A DNA stretch of 64,000 bases from Kribbella soli (GCF_004331345.1 NZ_SJJZ01000002.1:434001-498000), one strand, 5' to 3'; positions 45,261 to 54,275 are shown, counted from the first letter of the stretch. Made by a program: numbers and translations. Notes: generated by a model from the letters alone, not told the origin.

Positions 45261-45931
45261 CAATCATCCCCAGAGTCGTGATGGCGGGCACCGTCGAGCG
45301 CGAACCCGACGATGTCCTCGGAGGCCGGTGGCTGACCGGTGTGGTGCTTGCGGAGACCGTCGAACGCGAAGTCGACGATCTCCTCGGCGGTCAGCACGTG
45401 GCCGCCGGAAATCATTGGGTGGGTGGCCGAGAAGGTGAGCAGGCCGATCATCCGGACGACGTCCTCCGGCGGCACCCGCAGCTGGTCGGCGTCCGGTCGC
45501 AGCAGGTCCGCGAACGCGGCGTTGGCCAGGTCGTTCTGACGTTTGCGCCGGGCCTCGTCCATCGGTGTCGCGTGCTTGAACTCAGGTGGCCGGCGGATCC
45601 GCAGCGAGAACAGCAGTTTGAACACCCCGCGCAGCCGCTTCTGGCTGATCTCGACCGCGACCACGGTGCGCTCCCGCAGCGGCAAGGACCGGTCGACCCG
45701 TTCGAGTGCCCGGATCAGGTCCGAGGGGTCGAACACCGTCGCCATCGCGGCCTCGATCAGCGCGTCCTTGCTGCCGAACGCACGGAAGATCGTCCCCTCG
45801 GCGATCCCCGCCGCCTCGGCGATCTGCTTGGTGCTGACCTCGGTGCCGAACTCCTCCAGCAACGGCAGCGCGGCCGCGAGGATGGCAGCGCGCCGTTCCT
45901 CGGGGGGCAGTGGGGTCGCTCGTGGGCTCAC
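45260..45931 (-). CDS. TetR-family regulator of the heterodimeric exporter
   Basis: A 223-aa repressor. The helix-turn-helix is in RRAAILAAALPLLEEFGTEVSTKQIAEAAGIAEGTIFRAFGSKDALIEAA; the C-terminal domain is of general TetR type. GTG 45931 fits a promoter that ends 7 nt upstream; a GTG at 45961 would start inside the operator. It is the first gene of the exporter operon and is translationally coupled to it, so it should switch off the pump until a ligand binds. Confidence 0.88.
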   Translation of the reverse strand: MSPRATPLPPEERRAAILAAALPLLEEFGTEVSTKQIAEAAGIAEGTIFRAFGSKDALIEAAMATVFDPSDLIRALERVDRSLPLRERTVVAVEISQKRLRGVFKLLFSLRIRRPPEFKHATPMDEARRKRQNDLANAAFADLLRPDADQLRVPPEDVVRMIGLLTFSATHPMISGGHVLTAEEIVDFAFDGLRKHHTGQPPASEDIVGFALDGARHHDSGDD

Positions 45932-45938
45932 GGAGTCA

Positions 45939-45967
45939 AAGGTAACTGAGTGAGTACTCACTCACAA
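45939..45967 (-). promoter_or_regulatory. TetR operator inside its own promoter
   Basis: The perfect 18-bp palindrome TGAGTGAGTACTCACTCA (45947-45964) fills the spacer between TTGTGA (45962-45967) and TACCTT (45939-45944) on the minus strand, 17 bp apart. The GTG start is 7 nt downstream of the -10, so the mRNA is probably leaderless. The palindrome matches a widespread TetR operator type. Confidence 0.75.
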
Positions 45968-45973
45968 CTACAT

Positions 45974-46744
45974 TTACCCTTCCGGCGCAGTCCGGTTCCC
46001 GACCAGCGCGGACACGCCGTCCAACAGCCTTTCCAGACCATACTCGAACGCGTGTTCGGCGTCATAGGGGGCGTCGAACTCATTCCCGACCGCCGTCCCG
46101 ACCCGGGACGACAGCGGGAACTTCTCCAGGTCACCGATCTGATCCAGATGCGGCACATGGGCCAGCCACCATTCCTTGTCGGTCATCCCGGACCGCTGGA
46201 TCACCTGGCGCGCCTCGACCGCCGTACGGACGGCGCCGTGCACGTAGCCGTTGACGAGGGAGACGGTCGCGTCCATCTCGAGATCGGTGAGCCCGATCCC
46301 CTCGACCGCGGTCAGCTCCCACTCGTACTTCGCCATCACGTTCGGGCCGAGCGGCGGGCGGCTGATCGCGACCTGCAGCAGCCACGGGTGCCGCAGGTAC
46401 AGCTCCCGGTTCTCCCGTGCGACCTCGTCGAGCGCTGCCCGCCAGTCCCCCGGTACGACGCGGCGCGGCAGCTCGCCGTACACGGTGTCGAGCATGACGT
46501 CGAGCAACTCGCCCTTGCCCGGGAAGTAGCGGTACAGCGTCATCGCACCGACGCCGAGCTCGTCCGCGACGCGGCGCATCGACATCGCGACCAGGCCGTC
46601 GGCGTCCGCGACCTTCAGGGCGGCCGTGACGATCCCGTCGACGGTCAGCGCCGGCTTCGGCCCGCGGGTCGGCGCGGGACGGCGGCGCCACAGCAGTTCG
46701 AGACTCTTCGCGGGGTCCCCGCTGCCGCTGTGCTCCTGATTCAT
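45974..46744 (-). CDS. TetR-family regulator (TetR_C-like), divergent from ABC exporter
   Basis: A 256-aa regulator. A 30-residue variable N-terminus precedes LTVDGIVTAALKVADADGLVAMSMRRVADELGVGAMTLYRYFPGKGELLDVM, the DNA-binding domain of the tetracycline-repressor-like branch, and a longer C-terminal domain than most TetR proteins. AAGGAA lies 8 nt before the ATG. It is divergent from the ABC exporter at 46888 with a palindrome between them, so that exporter is its probable target. Confidence 0.88.
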   Translation of the reverse strand: MNQEHSGSGDPAKSLELLWRRRPAPTRGPKPALTVDGIVTAALKVADADGLVAMSMRRVADELGVGAMTLYRYFPGKGELLDVMLDTVYGELPRRVVPGDWRAALDEVARENRELYLRHPWLLQVAISRPPLGPNVMAKYEWELTAVEGIGLTDLEMDATVSLVNGYVHGAVRTAVEARQVIQRSGMTDKEWWLAHVPHLDQIGDLEKFPLSSRVGTAVGNEFDAPYDAEHAFEYGLERLLDGVSALVGNRTAPEG

Positions 46745-46774
46745 GTGCGCGTTTCCTTCTCACCGGCTATTCTT

Positions 46775-46787
46775 CGTACAGTGTACG
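46775..46787. promoter_or_regulatory. Palindrome CGTACAGTGTACG, probable TetR site
   Basis: CGTACA-G-TGTACG, 6-bp arms, lies between the divergent TetR and exporter genes, 3 bp upstream of the exporter -35 element and 30 bp from the TetR start. Confidence 0.5.
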
Positions 46788-46790
46788 CAG

Positions 46791-46821
46791 TTGACCTCAA
46801 GTTCCGTCGAGGTTCTAGCGT
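46791..46821 (+). promoter_or_regulatory. MerR-type promoter of the ABC exporter
   Basis: TTGACC (46791-46796) and TAGCGT (46816-46821) are separated by 19 bp, the long spacer typical of promoters activated by MerR-family proteins. ACCTC-N10-GAGGT (46794-46813) is a dyad inside the spacer, as in SoxR/CueR-like sites. No merR gene is in the window, so the activator must be encoded elsewhere. Confidence 0.55.
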
Positions 46822-46887
46822 GAGGTTTTGTCGGTGGTGTGCGGAATCATCGACCGTCCCAGCCGATCGATTCAGCGGAGCACAGCT

Positions 46888-48780
46888 GTGAGCATGGAAA
46901 TGACCGCGTGGAACTCGCTTTACCACGCGATGCACGCCCAGGACGAGAAGCGACCCTTCTCCCGAGCGACCCTGCGACGAATCCTCGCCTTCGCCCGACC
47001 CCACCGGCGGTATCTGATCTCGTTCCTGGTGCTCAGCATCGGCGGTGCTGTGCTCGCGGTCGCCACGCCGGTGCTGGCCGGGCGAGTGGTCGACGCGATC
47101 GTCGGCGGCAAGGCCTTCAGTGTCGTACTGCAACTGTCGCTGCTGATCGCGGCCATCGCGGTCGCGGAGGCCGGGCTGGGCATGGTCACCCGCTGGCTGT
47201 CCGCGAGCATCGGCGAGGGACTGATCCTCGACCTGCGGACCGCCGTGTTCGACCACATCCAGCGGATGCCGATCGCGTTCTTCACCCGCACGCGGACCGG
47301 CGCACTGGTCTCCCGGCTGAACAACGACGTGATCGGTGCGCAACGGGCGTTCAGCGACACGCTGTCCGGTGTCGTCAGCAACCTCGTGATGCTGGTGCTG
47401 ACACTGGTGGTGATGCTGGGGGTGTCGTGGCAGATCACTCTGCTCGCGCTGGTCATCCTCCCCGTGTTCGTCATCCCTGCGCGCCGGTTCGGGGCCAGGC
47501 TGGCCGGACTGCAGCGAGAGGCAGCGGACTACAACGCGACCATGAGCACCCAGATGACCGAGCGGTTCTCGGCGCCCGGCGCGACGCTGGTCAAGCTGTT
47601 CGGGCGGCCGGCTCGCGAGTCCCTCGAGTTCGCGGTCCGGGCGCGGCGCGTGCGCGACATCGGTGTGCGGACCGCCATGGTGCAGTGGATCTTCGTCACC
47701 TCGCTGACGCTGGTTTCCGCGCTCGCGCTGGCGGTCGTGTACGGGCTGGGCGGGTTCTACGCGTTGCGCGACCAGCTCGACGCGGGCGCGGTCGTCGCGA
47801 TGGCGTTGCTGCTCACCCGGTTGTACTCGCCGTTGACCGCGCTCGCGAGTGCGCGGCTCGAGGTGATGACCGCGCTGGTGAGCTTCGAGCGGGTCTTCGA
47901 GGTGCTGGACCTGGAGCCGCTGATCAAGGACAAGCCGGACGCGGGGCGGGTTCCCGAGGGTCCGGTGGCGGTGGAGTTCTCCGGCGTCCGCTTCGCGTAC
48001 CCGTCGGCGGACAAGGTGTCGCTGGCATCGCTCGAAGAGGTCGCGAAGCTGGACACGCGCGGTGGCGTCGAGGTGCTGCACGACGTCTCGTTCCGCGCCG
48101 AGCCGGGGCAGATGGTTGCATTGGTCGGCTCGTCGGGTGCCGGCAAGTCGACGATCGCGCAGCTGATTCCGCGGTTGTACGACGTGGACTCGGGAGCCGT
48201 GAAGCTCGCCGGGGTCGACGTACGCGATGTGTCCGCGGAGTCGTTGCGGGAGACGCTCGGGATGGTCACGCAGGACGGGCATCTGTTCCACGACTCGATC
48301 CGGGAGAACCTGCTGCTCGCGCGTCCCGAGGCGTCGGAGGACGATCTGTGGGATGCGCTGGAGCGCGCCCGTCTGGGTGAGTTGATCCGGTCGCTGCCTG
48401 ATCAGCTGGACACAGTCGTCGGTGAGCGCGGGTACCGGTTGTCGGGTGGTGAGCGGCAGCGGCTGACGATCGCCCGGTTGCTGCTCGCGCAGCCGCGGGT
48501 GGTGATCCTCGACGAGGCGACCGCCGCGCTCGACTCGACGAACGAGGCCGCGGTGCAGGCGGCGTTGACCGAGGCGCTTTCCGGTCGTACGGCGGTGGTG
48601 ATCGCGCACCGGTTGTCGACCATTCGGGCTGCCGACCAGATCCTCGTGATCGAGTCCGGGCAGATCGTCGAACGCGGTACGCATGCGGATCTCCTCGCGG
48701 CCGGCGGACGGTACGAGGAACTGCACCGGACCCAGTTCGACCAGCCTGGAACGGAAGGCGCCGAAGCGGTTCCGGTCTGA
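46888..48780 (+). CDS. Multidrug-type ABC exporter (homodimeric half-transporter)
   Basis: A 630-aa half-transporter with six membrane segments and an ATPase domain with all consensus motifs: Walker A GSSGAGKSTIAQL, signature LSGGERQRLTIARLL, Walker B VVILDEATAALDS and switch His in VIAHRLSTIRAA. It can thus work as a homodimer, unlike the pair at 41452-45260. GTG 46888 with GCGGAG 7 nt upstream. An in-frame ATG at 46894 is an alternative. Expression appears to be under both a TetR and a MerR-type input. Confidence 0.9.
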   Translation: MSMEMTAWNSLYHAMHAQDEKRPFSRATLRRILAFARPHRRYLISFLVLSIGGAVLAVATPVLAGRVVDAIVGGKAFSVVLQLSLLIAAIAVAEAGLGMVTRWLSASIGEGLILDLRTAVFDHIQRMPIAFFTRTRTGALVSRLNNDVIGAQRAFSDTLSGVVSNLVMLVLTLVVMLGVSWQITLLALVILPVFVIPARRFGARLAGLQREAADYNATMSTQMTERFSAPGATLVKLFGRPARESLEFAVRARRVRDIGVRTAMVQWIFVTSLTLVSALALAVVYGLGGFYALRDQLDAGAVVAMALLLTRLYSPLTALASARLEVMTALVSFERVFEVLDLEPLIKDKPDAGRVPEGPVAVEFSGVRFAYPSADKVSLASLEEVAKLDTRGGVEVLHDVSFRAEPGQMVALVGSSGAGKSTIAQLIPRLYDVDSGAVKLAGVDVRDVSAESLRETLGMVTQDGHLFHDSIRENLLLARPEASEDDLWDALERARLGELIRSLPDQLDTVVGERGYRLSGGERQRLTIARLLLAQPRVVILDEATAALDSTNEAAVQAALTEALSGRTAVVIAHRLSTIRAADQILVIESGQIVERGTHADLLAAGGRYEELHRTQFDQPGTEGAEAVPV

Positions 48781-48817
48781 TGTTGTTGTTCCTATCGAGT
48801 GGAAGGTTGTCGGGTTG

Positions 48818-51583
48818 GTGGGCACGGGGCAGGAGCTGGCTGGTTGTGCGGTGGTATTCCGGCCGGCTGATCCACCGCGGACAAGCCGAGTGGCGTTCTG
48901 GGATCCGGACGACGGCCCACTCCCCCTCGGCGTCGGCGACCAGGTCGACCTAGAGTTGGTCGGCGATGTGGGTCGGCACACCGTCCGGGCTGTCGAGCTA
49001 CCGGTGGCGGACGCGGTTCCGATCCTTGGGCGGATGCGGCGGGCGCCTGGAGCGCACCCGGCGGCGGCCTTCTGGGGTGGTGCCTCCCTCGTCGCCCTCC
49101 AACTGGTTGCCCGCGGCAAACTCCTCCCCGGCGTCACCCCCGAAGGCCACGACGCCTGGCGGGTCGGCCCCCTCGACCCCGACGACGTCACCCGCCTCCT
49201 CACCCTCGCCGAAGCAATGCCCGCCTCGGCCCGAGCACTCCCACTCACCGACTTGCGGGTTCCTGTTGCTGAGGAGTTGTTGCGGGAGTTTCTCGACGCC
49301 GTGGCCGACGGCATGCCTCGCTCCCCCGCCGCCGCGAAGGCGCATCAGACCAACCTCTTCACCGCGACCGCACCCCAGCGCGCCGACCGCCTGCGGACCT
49401 GGGCCGACGAGGTGTCGGCCGGACTCGACACCGGCGTCCGGATCTCGCTCCGCATCGAGCTGGCCGACTCACTCGCCTTCGCCGCCGTGGTCCAACTGCA
49501 CAGCCTCAAGGACCCCACCCTCGTCAGGGACGCGGACGATGTCTGGTCCGATGACGTCCCCGGGTTCGGCCCGCGAGCACGCATCGACGCCACCCTGGCG
49601 ATCCGTCGCGCAGCGCGCGTCTGGCAACCGCTCAGCCGCCTGCTCGACTCCGCCGTACCGGACCGGATGGACCTCGCCGACGAAGAGGTGGCCGAGCTAC
49701 TGGCCGGCTCCGCGCAGCGCCTCGCCGCGGCAGGCGTGGACCTGCACTGGCCACGCAGCCTCGGACGGGAGCTCACCGCACGCGCCGCGATCACGTCGGC
49801 GGACGGGCCGCCCAGCGATCTCCCGAGCTTCTTCGGCGGCGATCGCACCCTCGACTTCAGCTGGCAGGTGGCGCTCGGCGACGACCCTCTGACCGAGGCC
49901 GAGCTCGACCAGCTCGCGGAAGCGACCCGCCCGGTCGTCCGGCTCCGGGACCAGTGGATGCTGATCGATCCCGAGCTCGCCCGCAAGGCCCGCGAACGCA
50001 TCCTCAAACCCGTCACCGCGATCGACGCGCTCGGCGTCGCCCTCACCGGGACCACCGAGATCGACGGCCGGCAGATCACCGTCACACCCACCAAGTGGCT
50101 CGACGACCTCCGCGCCCGGATCGCCGACCCGGACCGCGCCGACGAGCCGATCGAGGCGCCGGCCGGCCTCCAGGCGACCCTCCGCGACTACCAGCTGCGC
50201 GGTTTGCGCTGGCTGTCCCGGATGACGTCGCTCGGTCTCGGCGGTTGCCTCGCCGACGACATGGGCCTCGGCAAGACGATCACGCTCATCTCGCTCCACC
50301 TGCACCGCCAGCAGTCCGCCGATACCGCCGGGCCGACGCTGGTCGTCTGCCCGGCATCGCTGCTCGGCAACTGGGAGCGCGAGGTGCAGCGATTCGCTCC
50401 GGGCACTCCGGTACGGCGCTTCCACGGCACGTCACGTTCGCTCGAGGACGCGCGGGAAGGTTTCGTGCTGACGACGTACGGGACGCTGCGGCGGGACGCC
50501 GTACGACTGGCTGAGCATCCGTGGGCGCTCGTGGTTGCGGATGAGGCGCAGCATGTGAAGAACCCCTCGTCCGGTACGGCGAAGGCGCTGCGGACTGTGC
50601 CGGCCAAGGCGCGGGTGGCGCTGACCGGTACGCCGGTGGAGAACAACCTGTCCGAGCTTTGGGCGATCCTCGACTGGACGACGCCCGGGCTGCTCGGCCG
50701 GCTCGGATCGTTCCGCAACCAGTGGGCGCAGCCGATCGAGGCGGACAAGGACGAGGAGGTCGCGGCGCGGCTCGCAAAACTCGTCAAACCGTTCCTGCTC
50801 CGCCGGAAGAAGTCCGATCCAGGGATCGCGCCCGAGCTGCCGCCGAAGACCGAGACGGACCAGGCGGTGTCGCTCACCCGCGAGCAGGTCGTGTTGTACG
50901 AGGCAACGGTGCGCGAGCTGATGGCGGAGGTCCAGGCGAGTGACCGGATGGCGCGGCGCGGACTGATCGTGAAGCTCCTGACCGGCTTGAAGCAGATCTG
51001 CAACCACCCCGCGCAGTACCTGAAGGAACCCGCCGACGCGCGGCTGACCGGCCGTTCGGGCAAGCTCGAACTGCTCGACGAACTGCTCGAGACGATTGTC
51101 GCCGAGGACGGTGCCGTGCTCGTCTTCACGCAGTACGTCGCGATGGCGCGACTGCTCGAACGGCACCTCGCCGAGCGCGGCATCCCGACCCAACTGCTGC
51201 ACGGCGGCACCCCGGTCGCCCGGCGTGAGGACATGGTCGACCGGTTCCAGGCGGGTGAAGTACGCGTGTTCCTGCTGTCGTTGAAGGCGGCCGGGACCGG
51301 GCTGAATCTGACTCGCGCGGATCACGTCGTGCATTTCGACCGCTGGTGGAATCCCGCGGTCGAGGACCAGGCGACCGACCGGGCGTACCGGATCGGCCAG
51401 ACCCGGCCGGTGCAGGTCCACCGATTGATTGCCGAAGGCACCATCGAGGACCGGATCGCCGGAATGCTCGCTGCCAAACGCGAGCTGGCCGAGGCCGTGC
51501 TGTCCGGCGGCGAGGCGGCACTGACCGAGCTCTCCGACGCCGAACTGGCCGATCTGGTGCAGCTGCGAGGAGGTGCGCGATGA
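48818..51583 (+). CDS. SNF2-family DEAD/DEAH helicase
   Basis: A protein of about 921 aa. The N-terminal half is a helicase-associated region; the motor starts near residue 455 with LRDYQLRGLRWLSRM, then Walker A DDMGLGKT (about 480), DEAQ box VADEAQHVKN (about 572), LTGTPVENNLSELW, LLHGGTPVARRE and DQATDRAYRIGQTRPVQVH. It is an ATP-driven DNA translocase. The start is uncertain: GTG 48818 or TTG 48815, both behind GGAAGG. It is coupled (ATGA) to a SWIM zinc-finger gene, a pairing common in actinobacteria. Confidence 0.9.
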   Translation: MGTGQELAGCAVVFRPADPPRTSRVAFWDPDDGPLPLGVGDQVDLELVGDVGRHTVRAVELPVADAVPILGRMRRAPGAHPAAAFWGGASLVALQLVARGKLLPGVTPEGHDAWRVGPLDPDDVTRLLTLAEAMPASARALPLTDLRVPVAEELLREFLDAVADGMPRSPAAAKAHQTNLFTATAPQRADRLRTWADEVSAGLDTGVRISLRIELADSLAFAAVVQLHSLKDPTLVRDADDVWSDDVPGFGPRARIDATLAIRRAARVWQPLSRLLDSAVPDRMDLADEEVAELLAGSAQRLAAAGVDLHWPRSLGRELTARAAITSADGPPSDLPSFFGGDRTLDFSWQVALGDDPLTEAELDQLAEATRPVVRLRDQWMLIDPELARKARERILKPVTAIDALGVALTGTTEIDGRQITVTPTKWLDDLRARIADPDRADEPIEAPAGLQATLRDYQLRGLRWLSRMTSLGLGGCLADDMGLGKTITLISLHLHRQQSADTAGPTLVVCPASLLGNWEREVQRFAPGTPVRRFHGTSRSLEDAREGFVLTTYGTLRRDAVRLAEHPWALVVADEAQHVKNPSSGTAKALRTVPAKARVALTGTPVENNLSELWAILDWTTPGLLGRLGSFRNQWAQPIEADKDEEVAARLAKLVKPFLLRRKKSDPGIAPELPPKTETDQAVSLTREQVVLYEATVRELMAEVQASDRMARRGLIVKLLTGLKQICNHPAQYLKEPADARLTGRSGKLELLDELLETIVAEDGAVLVFTQYVAMARLLERHLAERGIPTQLLHGGTPVARREDMVDRFQAGEVRVFLLSLKAAGTGLNLTRADHVVHFDRWWNPAVEDQATDRAYRIGQTRPVQVHRLIAEGTIEDRIAGMLAAKRELAEAVLSGGEAALTELSDAELADLVQLRGGAR

Positions 51584-52740
51584 CTGAGGCACAAGGCTTC
51601 CCGGCCTTCGCGGCCCAGCACCGCAGTACTCGGGGCCGGTCGTGGTGGGCCAAGGCCTGGGTCCAGGCGATGGAGGACACGTCGCTGGACAACGGTCAGC
51701 TGCGCAAGGGCCGCCGGTACGCGAACTCCGGACAGGTCGGCACGATCACCGTCAGCCCCGGACGGATCGCGGCCACTGTCTACTCACCCGAGGACACGTA
51801 CGAGTCCGTGGTCCACGTCGACCAACTGAGCGATGACGACTGGCACCGCTTCCACGAGCAAGTTGCCTCGCGGGCCGGCCACATCGCGGCGTTGCTCGAC
51901 GGCGAGATGCCGCACAACCTGGTCGAAGCAGCATCCGACGCCGGCGTTACGCTGCTGCCGGGTATCGGCGATCTCGATCCGAGCTGTACGTGCGACGCCT
52001 GGGAACTCCCCTGTCAGCACGCGGCCGCCCTGTGCTACCAGGTCGCGTGGCTCCTCGACGCCGACCCGTTCGTCCTGCTGCTCCTCCGCGGCCGCACCCG
52101 CGAAGCTCTCCTCGACGAACTGCAGGCCTCGTCGACCCAGCCCGTCGAGGCCGGCGTGCCCGTCACCGACGTACTGGACAGCACGCCCGGCGATCTGCCA
52201 GAGCCACCCGATCTCCCGGCGAGGGTTGCCCTCGACGAGCTCCCGGTTGCGGGAATCGAACCACCCGGCGACCTCGGCCCGCAGGTGCTCCAGTTGCTCG
52301 TGCTCGACGCCGCCCGCCGAGCCCGCTCGATCCTGAACGCGCTCCTCCACGGCACCGCCGAACCACAGCAGCTCGACGACTGGCAGGACGCCGTCCGCCT
52401 GGCAACGGACTTCCCGCAACTCGTCACGACACTGACCGAGTCCACCGGCCGGAACCTTGCCCCCGGCATCCAAGCCTGGCAGTACGGCGGCGCGCCCGGT
52501 CTCGACGTACTCGAGCACACCTGGACGCCCGACCCGGCCGAGCTCAACCGAGCGCGGACCGAGCTGCTCGCCGCGGACGACGACCTGACCATCAGTACGT
52601 CGGCGAACCAGTTGACGCTGGGCGCCGACATCCAGCTCCGACTGGACCGTGGCGGTCGCTGGCATCCGTACCGGCTCGTTGACGAGGTGTGGATTCCGGC
52701 TGGTCCGCCGTCCAAGGATCCGCTGGTTGTCGAGTGGTGA
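51580..52740 (+). CDS. SWIM zinc-finger protein, helicase partner
   Basis: A 386-aa protein. The SWIM motif CxCxnCxH appears as CTCDAWELPCQH (about residues 136-147); the N-terminus RGRSWWAKAWVQAMED ... RKGRRYANSGQVGTITVSPGRI is typical of helicase-linked SWIM proteins. SWIM domains bind DNA or protein; the pair probably acts in DNA repair or defence, but direct evidence is lacking. The ATG overlaps the helicase stop (ATGA). Confidence 0.88.
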   Translation: MTEAQGFPAFAAQHRSTRGRSWWAKAWVQAMEDTSLDNGQLRKGRRYANSGQVGTITVSPGRIAATVYSPEDTYESVVHVDQLSDDDWHRFHEQVASRAGHIAALLDGEMPHNLVEAASDAGVTLLPGIGDLDPSCTCDAWELPCQHAAALCYQVAWLLDADPFVLLLLRGRTREALLDELQASSTQPVEAGVPVTDVLDSTPGDLPEPPDLPARVALDELPVAGIEPPGDLGPQVLQLLVLDAARRARSILNALLHGTAEPQQLDDWQDAVRLATDFPQLVTTLTESTGRNLAPGIQAWQYGGAPGLDVLEHTWTPDPAELNRARTELLAADDDLTISTSANQLTLGADIQLRLDRGGRWHPYRLVDEVWIPAGPPSKDPLVVEW

Positions 52741-52755
52741 GACCGGTGGAGTTCG

Positions 52756-53451
52756 TCAGGACTGGGTGACGGGACGCATGGCGAGGCCCTCGGTGCCCGC
52801 CCAGTACGTGACGCGCTGGCCGTCGTCGGCCTCGAACGAGGTGACAGGCATCTTCACCTTGACCGGCTTCTCCGCCTCGGCCTCGCCGCCGGGGCTACCG
52901 AGACCGACGGTCATGAACTTCACGGAATAGGTGTCCATCTTGCCGCCGGTCGCGAGGATGCCGGCGTACGCCTTCTCACCAGGAGCGAGGGTGACTGCCT
53001 CGTCAGGGTTGGTGCCCTCCTTGACCGGGGCGTAGCCCTTGGCGTCGCCGAGTGTGACCTCGGGATAGTTCTGTACGTCGCACTTCTTGGCGCTCTTGTT
53101 GGTCGCCACGAGCATCAGGTGCCGAACCTCTTCGCCCGGCCCGTCGTAGTTCGTGACGGTGAAGGCCAGGTCCGCCATGGTGCACAGGTCGACGCCGGCG
53201 TCGTCGGTGGGCTTCTTCGACGGCGTCGCAGTCGAAGTCGATGCCGCCGGTTTCGTCGACTCCACCGGACTCGAGGAGGTCGGATTCGACGACGTCGTTG
53301 CGCTGGCCGAGGTCGTGGCGCTCTGCTGGTCCGAGGGCTTGCTTCCGTCCGACGCATTGGCGGACCCGCACGCGGCGCTCGTCAGGAGTGCGGCGACCAC
53401 ACCAGCCCCCATGGCGTACCTTCTCCAACTGCCTGCACACTTACGGTTCAC
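52756..53451 (-). CDS. DUF4232-type lipoprotein
   Basis: A 231-aa lipoprotein: signal peptide with lipobox SAAC (about Cys28), a Ser/Thr/Pro-rich linker of about 55 residues and a beta-rich domain with the DUF4232 pattern (two cysteines, Cys90 region DLCTMADL and KKCDVQNYPEVTLGDAKG). GTG start with GGGGA 6 nt upstream. Function unknown. It faces the SWIM gene (15-bp gap). Confidence 0.8.
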   Translation of the reverse strand: MNRKCAGSWRRYAMGAGVVAALLTSAACGSANASDGSKPSDQQSATTSASATTSSNPTSSSPVESTKPAASTSTATPSKKPTDDAGVDLCTMADLAFTVTNYDGPGEEVRHLMLVATNKSAKKCDVQNYPEVTLGDAKGYAPVKEGTNPDEAVTLAPGEKAYAGILATGGKMDTYSVKFMTVGLGSPGGEAEAEKPVKVKMPVTSFEADDGQRVTYWAGTEGLAMRPVTQS

Positions 53452-53548
53452 TGAAGTTCCCCTTGTTCAGCTGACGAATTCAAGGTGATAGACGCGTCGC
53501 ACTCGGCTAAAGTTGGCCGCGACTTCAGGAGAAGGAGGAGGTGAGTTG

Positions 53549-53614
53549 ATGACCGCGTCAGCCCGCGCTGCGGCACGTCCGACAGCGCCATCGGTCAGTC
53601 AACTCATCCACTGA
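53549..53614 (+). CDS. 21-codon leader peptide ORF
   Basis: A short ORF (MTASARAAARPTAPSVSQLI plus a final His) with an unusually strong GGAGGAGG (53534-53541) 7 nt upstream of its ATG. It ends 20 bp before the TTG start of the acetyltransferase gene. TAAAGT (53508-53513) may be the -10 of the transcript. It could act as an upstream ORF that couples or attenuates translation of the acetyltransferase. Confidence 0.5.
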   Translation: MTASARAAARPTAPSVSQLIH

Positions 53615-53634
53615 ACCTCCGAAAGGGACCTTCG

Positions 53635-54135
53635 TTGTCCATCACCTGGAACACCCGTGTCGAGACACAGTCCGACATCGAACCTCTCCGCGACCTGACC
53701 CGCGACGCCTTCGGCCGGCAGTTCGAGGTCGACTTCCTGGACGCGCTCCGCGCCGACACAGTCGCCTGGATCCCCGGGCTCTCGTTCGTCGCCACCACGT
53801 CCGACGACGAGCCGATCGCCTACGCCCTCCTCACGCGTTGTCACGTCGACGACGTACCGGTCCTCTCGCTCGGACCGGTCGCCGTGCTTCCGGCGTACCA
53901 ACGGCGAGGCGCCGGTGGGGCCGCCGTACGGACCGCTTTGGCGACGGCGCGTGACCGGCCTGAGCCTGCGGCCGTCGTCCTCGGCCACGCGGAGTACTAC
54001 CCACGGTTCGGTTTCCGGCAGGCGACCGGGTTCGGCATCCATCACCCGCAGTACGACGGCCCGAACCTGATGGCGATTGCTCTCGGCAACCACACCGTCC
54101 CGACCGGAACGCTCACCTACCCGGTCACCGGCTGA
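53635..54135 (+). CDS. GNAT-family acetyltransferase (YhbS-like)
   Basis: A 166-aa acetyltransferase with the COG3153 (YhbS) pattern: LSLGPVAVLPAYQRRGAGGAAVRTAL (acetyl-CoA loop QRRGAG) and VVLGHAEYYPRFGFRQATGFGI. The substrate is unknown. TTG start with AAAGGGA about 7 nt upstream. It follows a 21-codon ORF and is closed by a 15-bp hairpin. Confidence 0.88.
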   Translation: MSITWNTRVETQSDIEPLRDLTRDAFGRQFEVDFLDALRADTVAWIPGLSFVATTSDDEPIAYALLTRCHVDDVPVLSLGPVAVLPAYQRRGAGGAAVRTALATARDRPEPAAVVLGHAEYYPRFGFRQATGFGIHHPQYDGPNLMAIALGNHTVPTGTLTYPVTG

Positions 54136-54140
54136 CCACC

Positions 54141-54187
54141 GCCGCGCCCTTGGCCGACCCAACTGAAGGGTTGGCCAAGGGCGCGGC
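54141..54187 (+). terminator. Terminator hairpin after acetyltransferase
   Basis: GCCGCGCCCTTGGCC (54141-54155) and GGCCAAGGGCGCGGC (54173-54187) are perfect 15-bp arms with a 17-nt loop that can form a further ACCC/GGGT stem. Located 6 bp after the stop. Confidence 0.75.
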
Positions 54188-54267
54188 ACAGAGCGGTCCG
54201 TCACGAGGTACGTCGGGCGGTCGTAAAAGGTTCAGTCAAACTCGCCGAATCACTTGCGCACCACGCT

Positions 54268-54275
54268 TGTATACA
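54268..54275. promoter_or_regulatory. TGTATACA palindrome, possible GntR/FadR operator
   Basis: TGTATACA, within TTGTATACAT, lies 43 bp upstream of the peptide-importer operon. It resembles operators of FCD-type GntR regulators, one of which is encoded at the far end of this operon (61669-62355). Confidence 0.4.

Noticed and set aside
46741..49314. 857-codon minus-strand open frame
   Set aside because: It lies antisense to the ABC exporter gene, whose ATPase motifs are complete; the composition is typical of a reverse-frame shadow.
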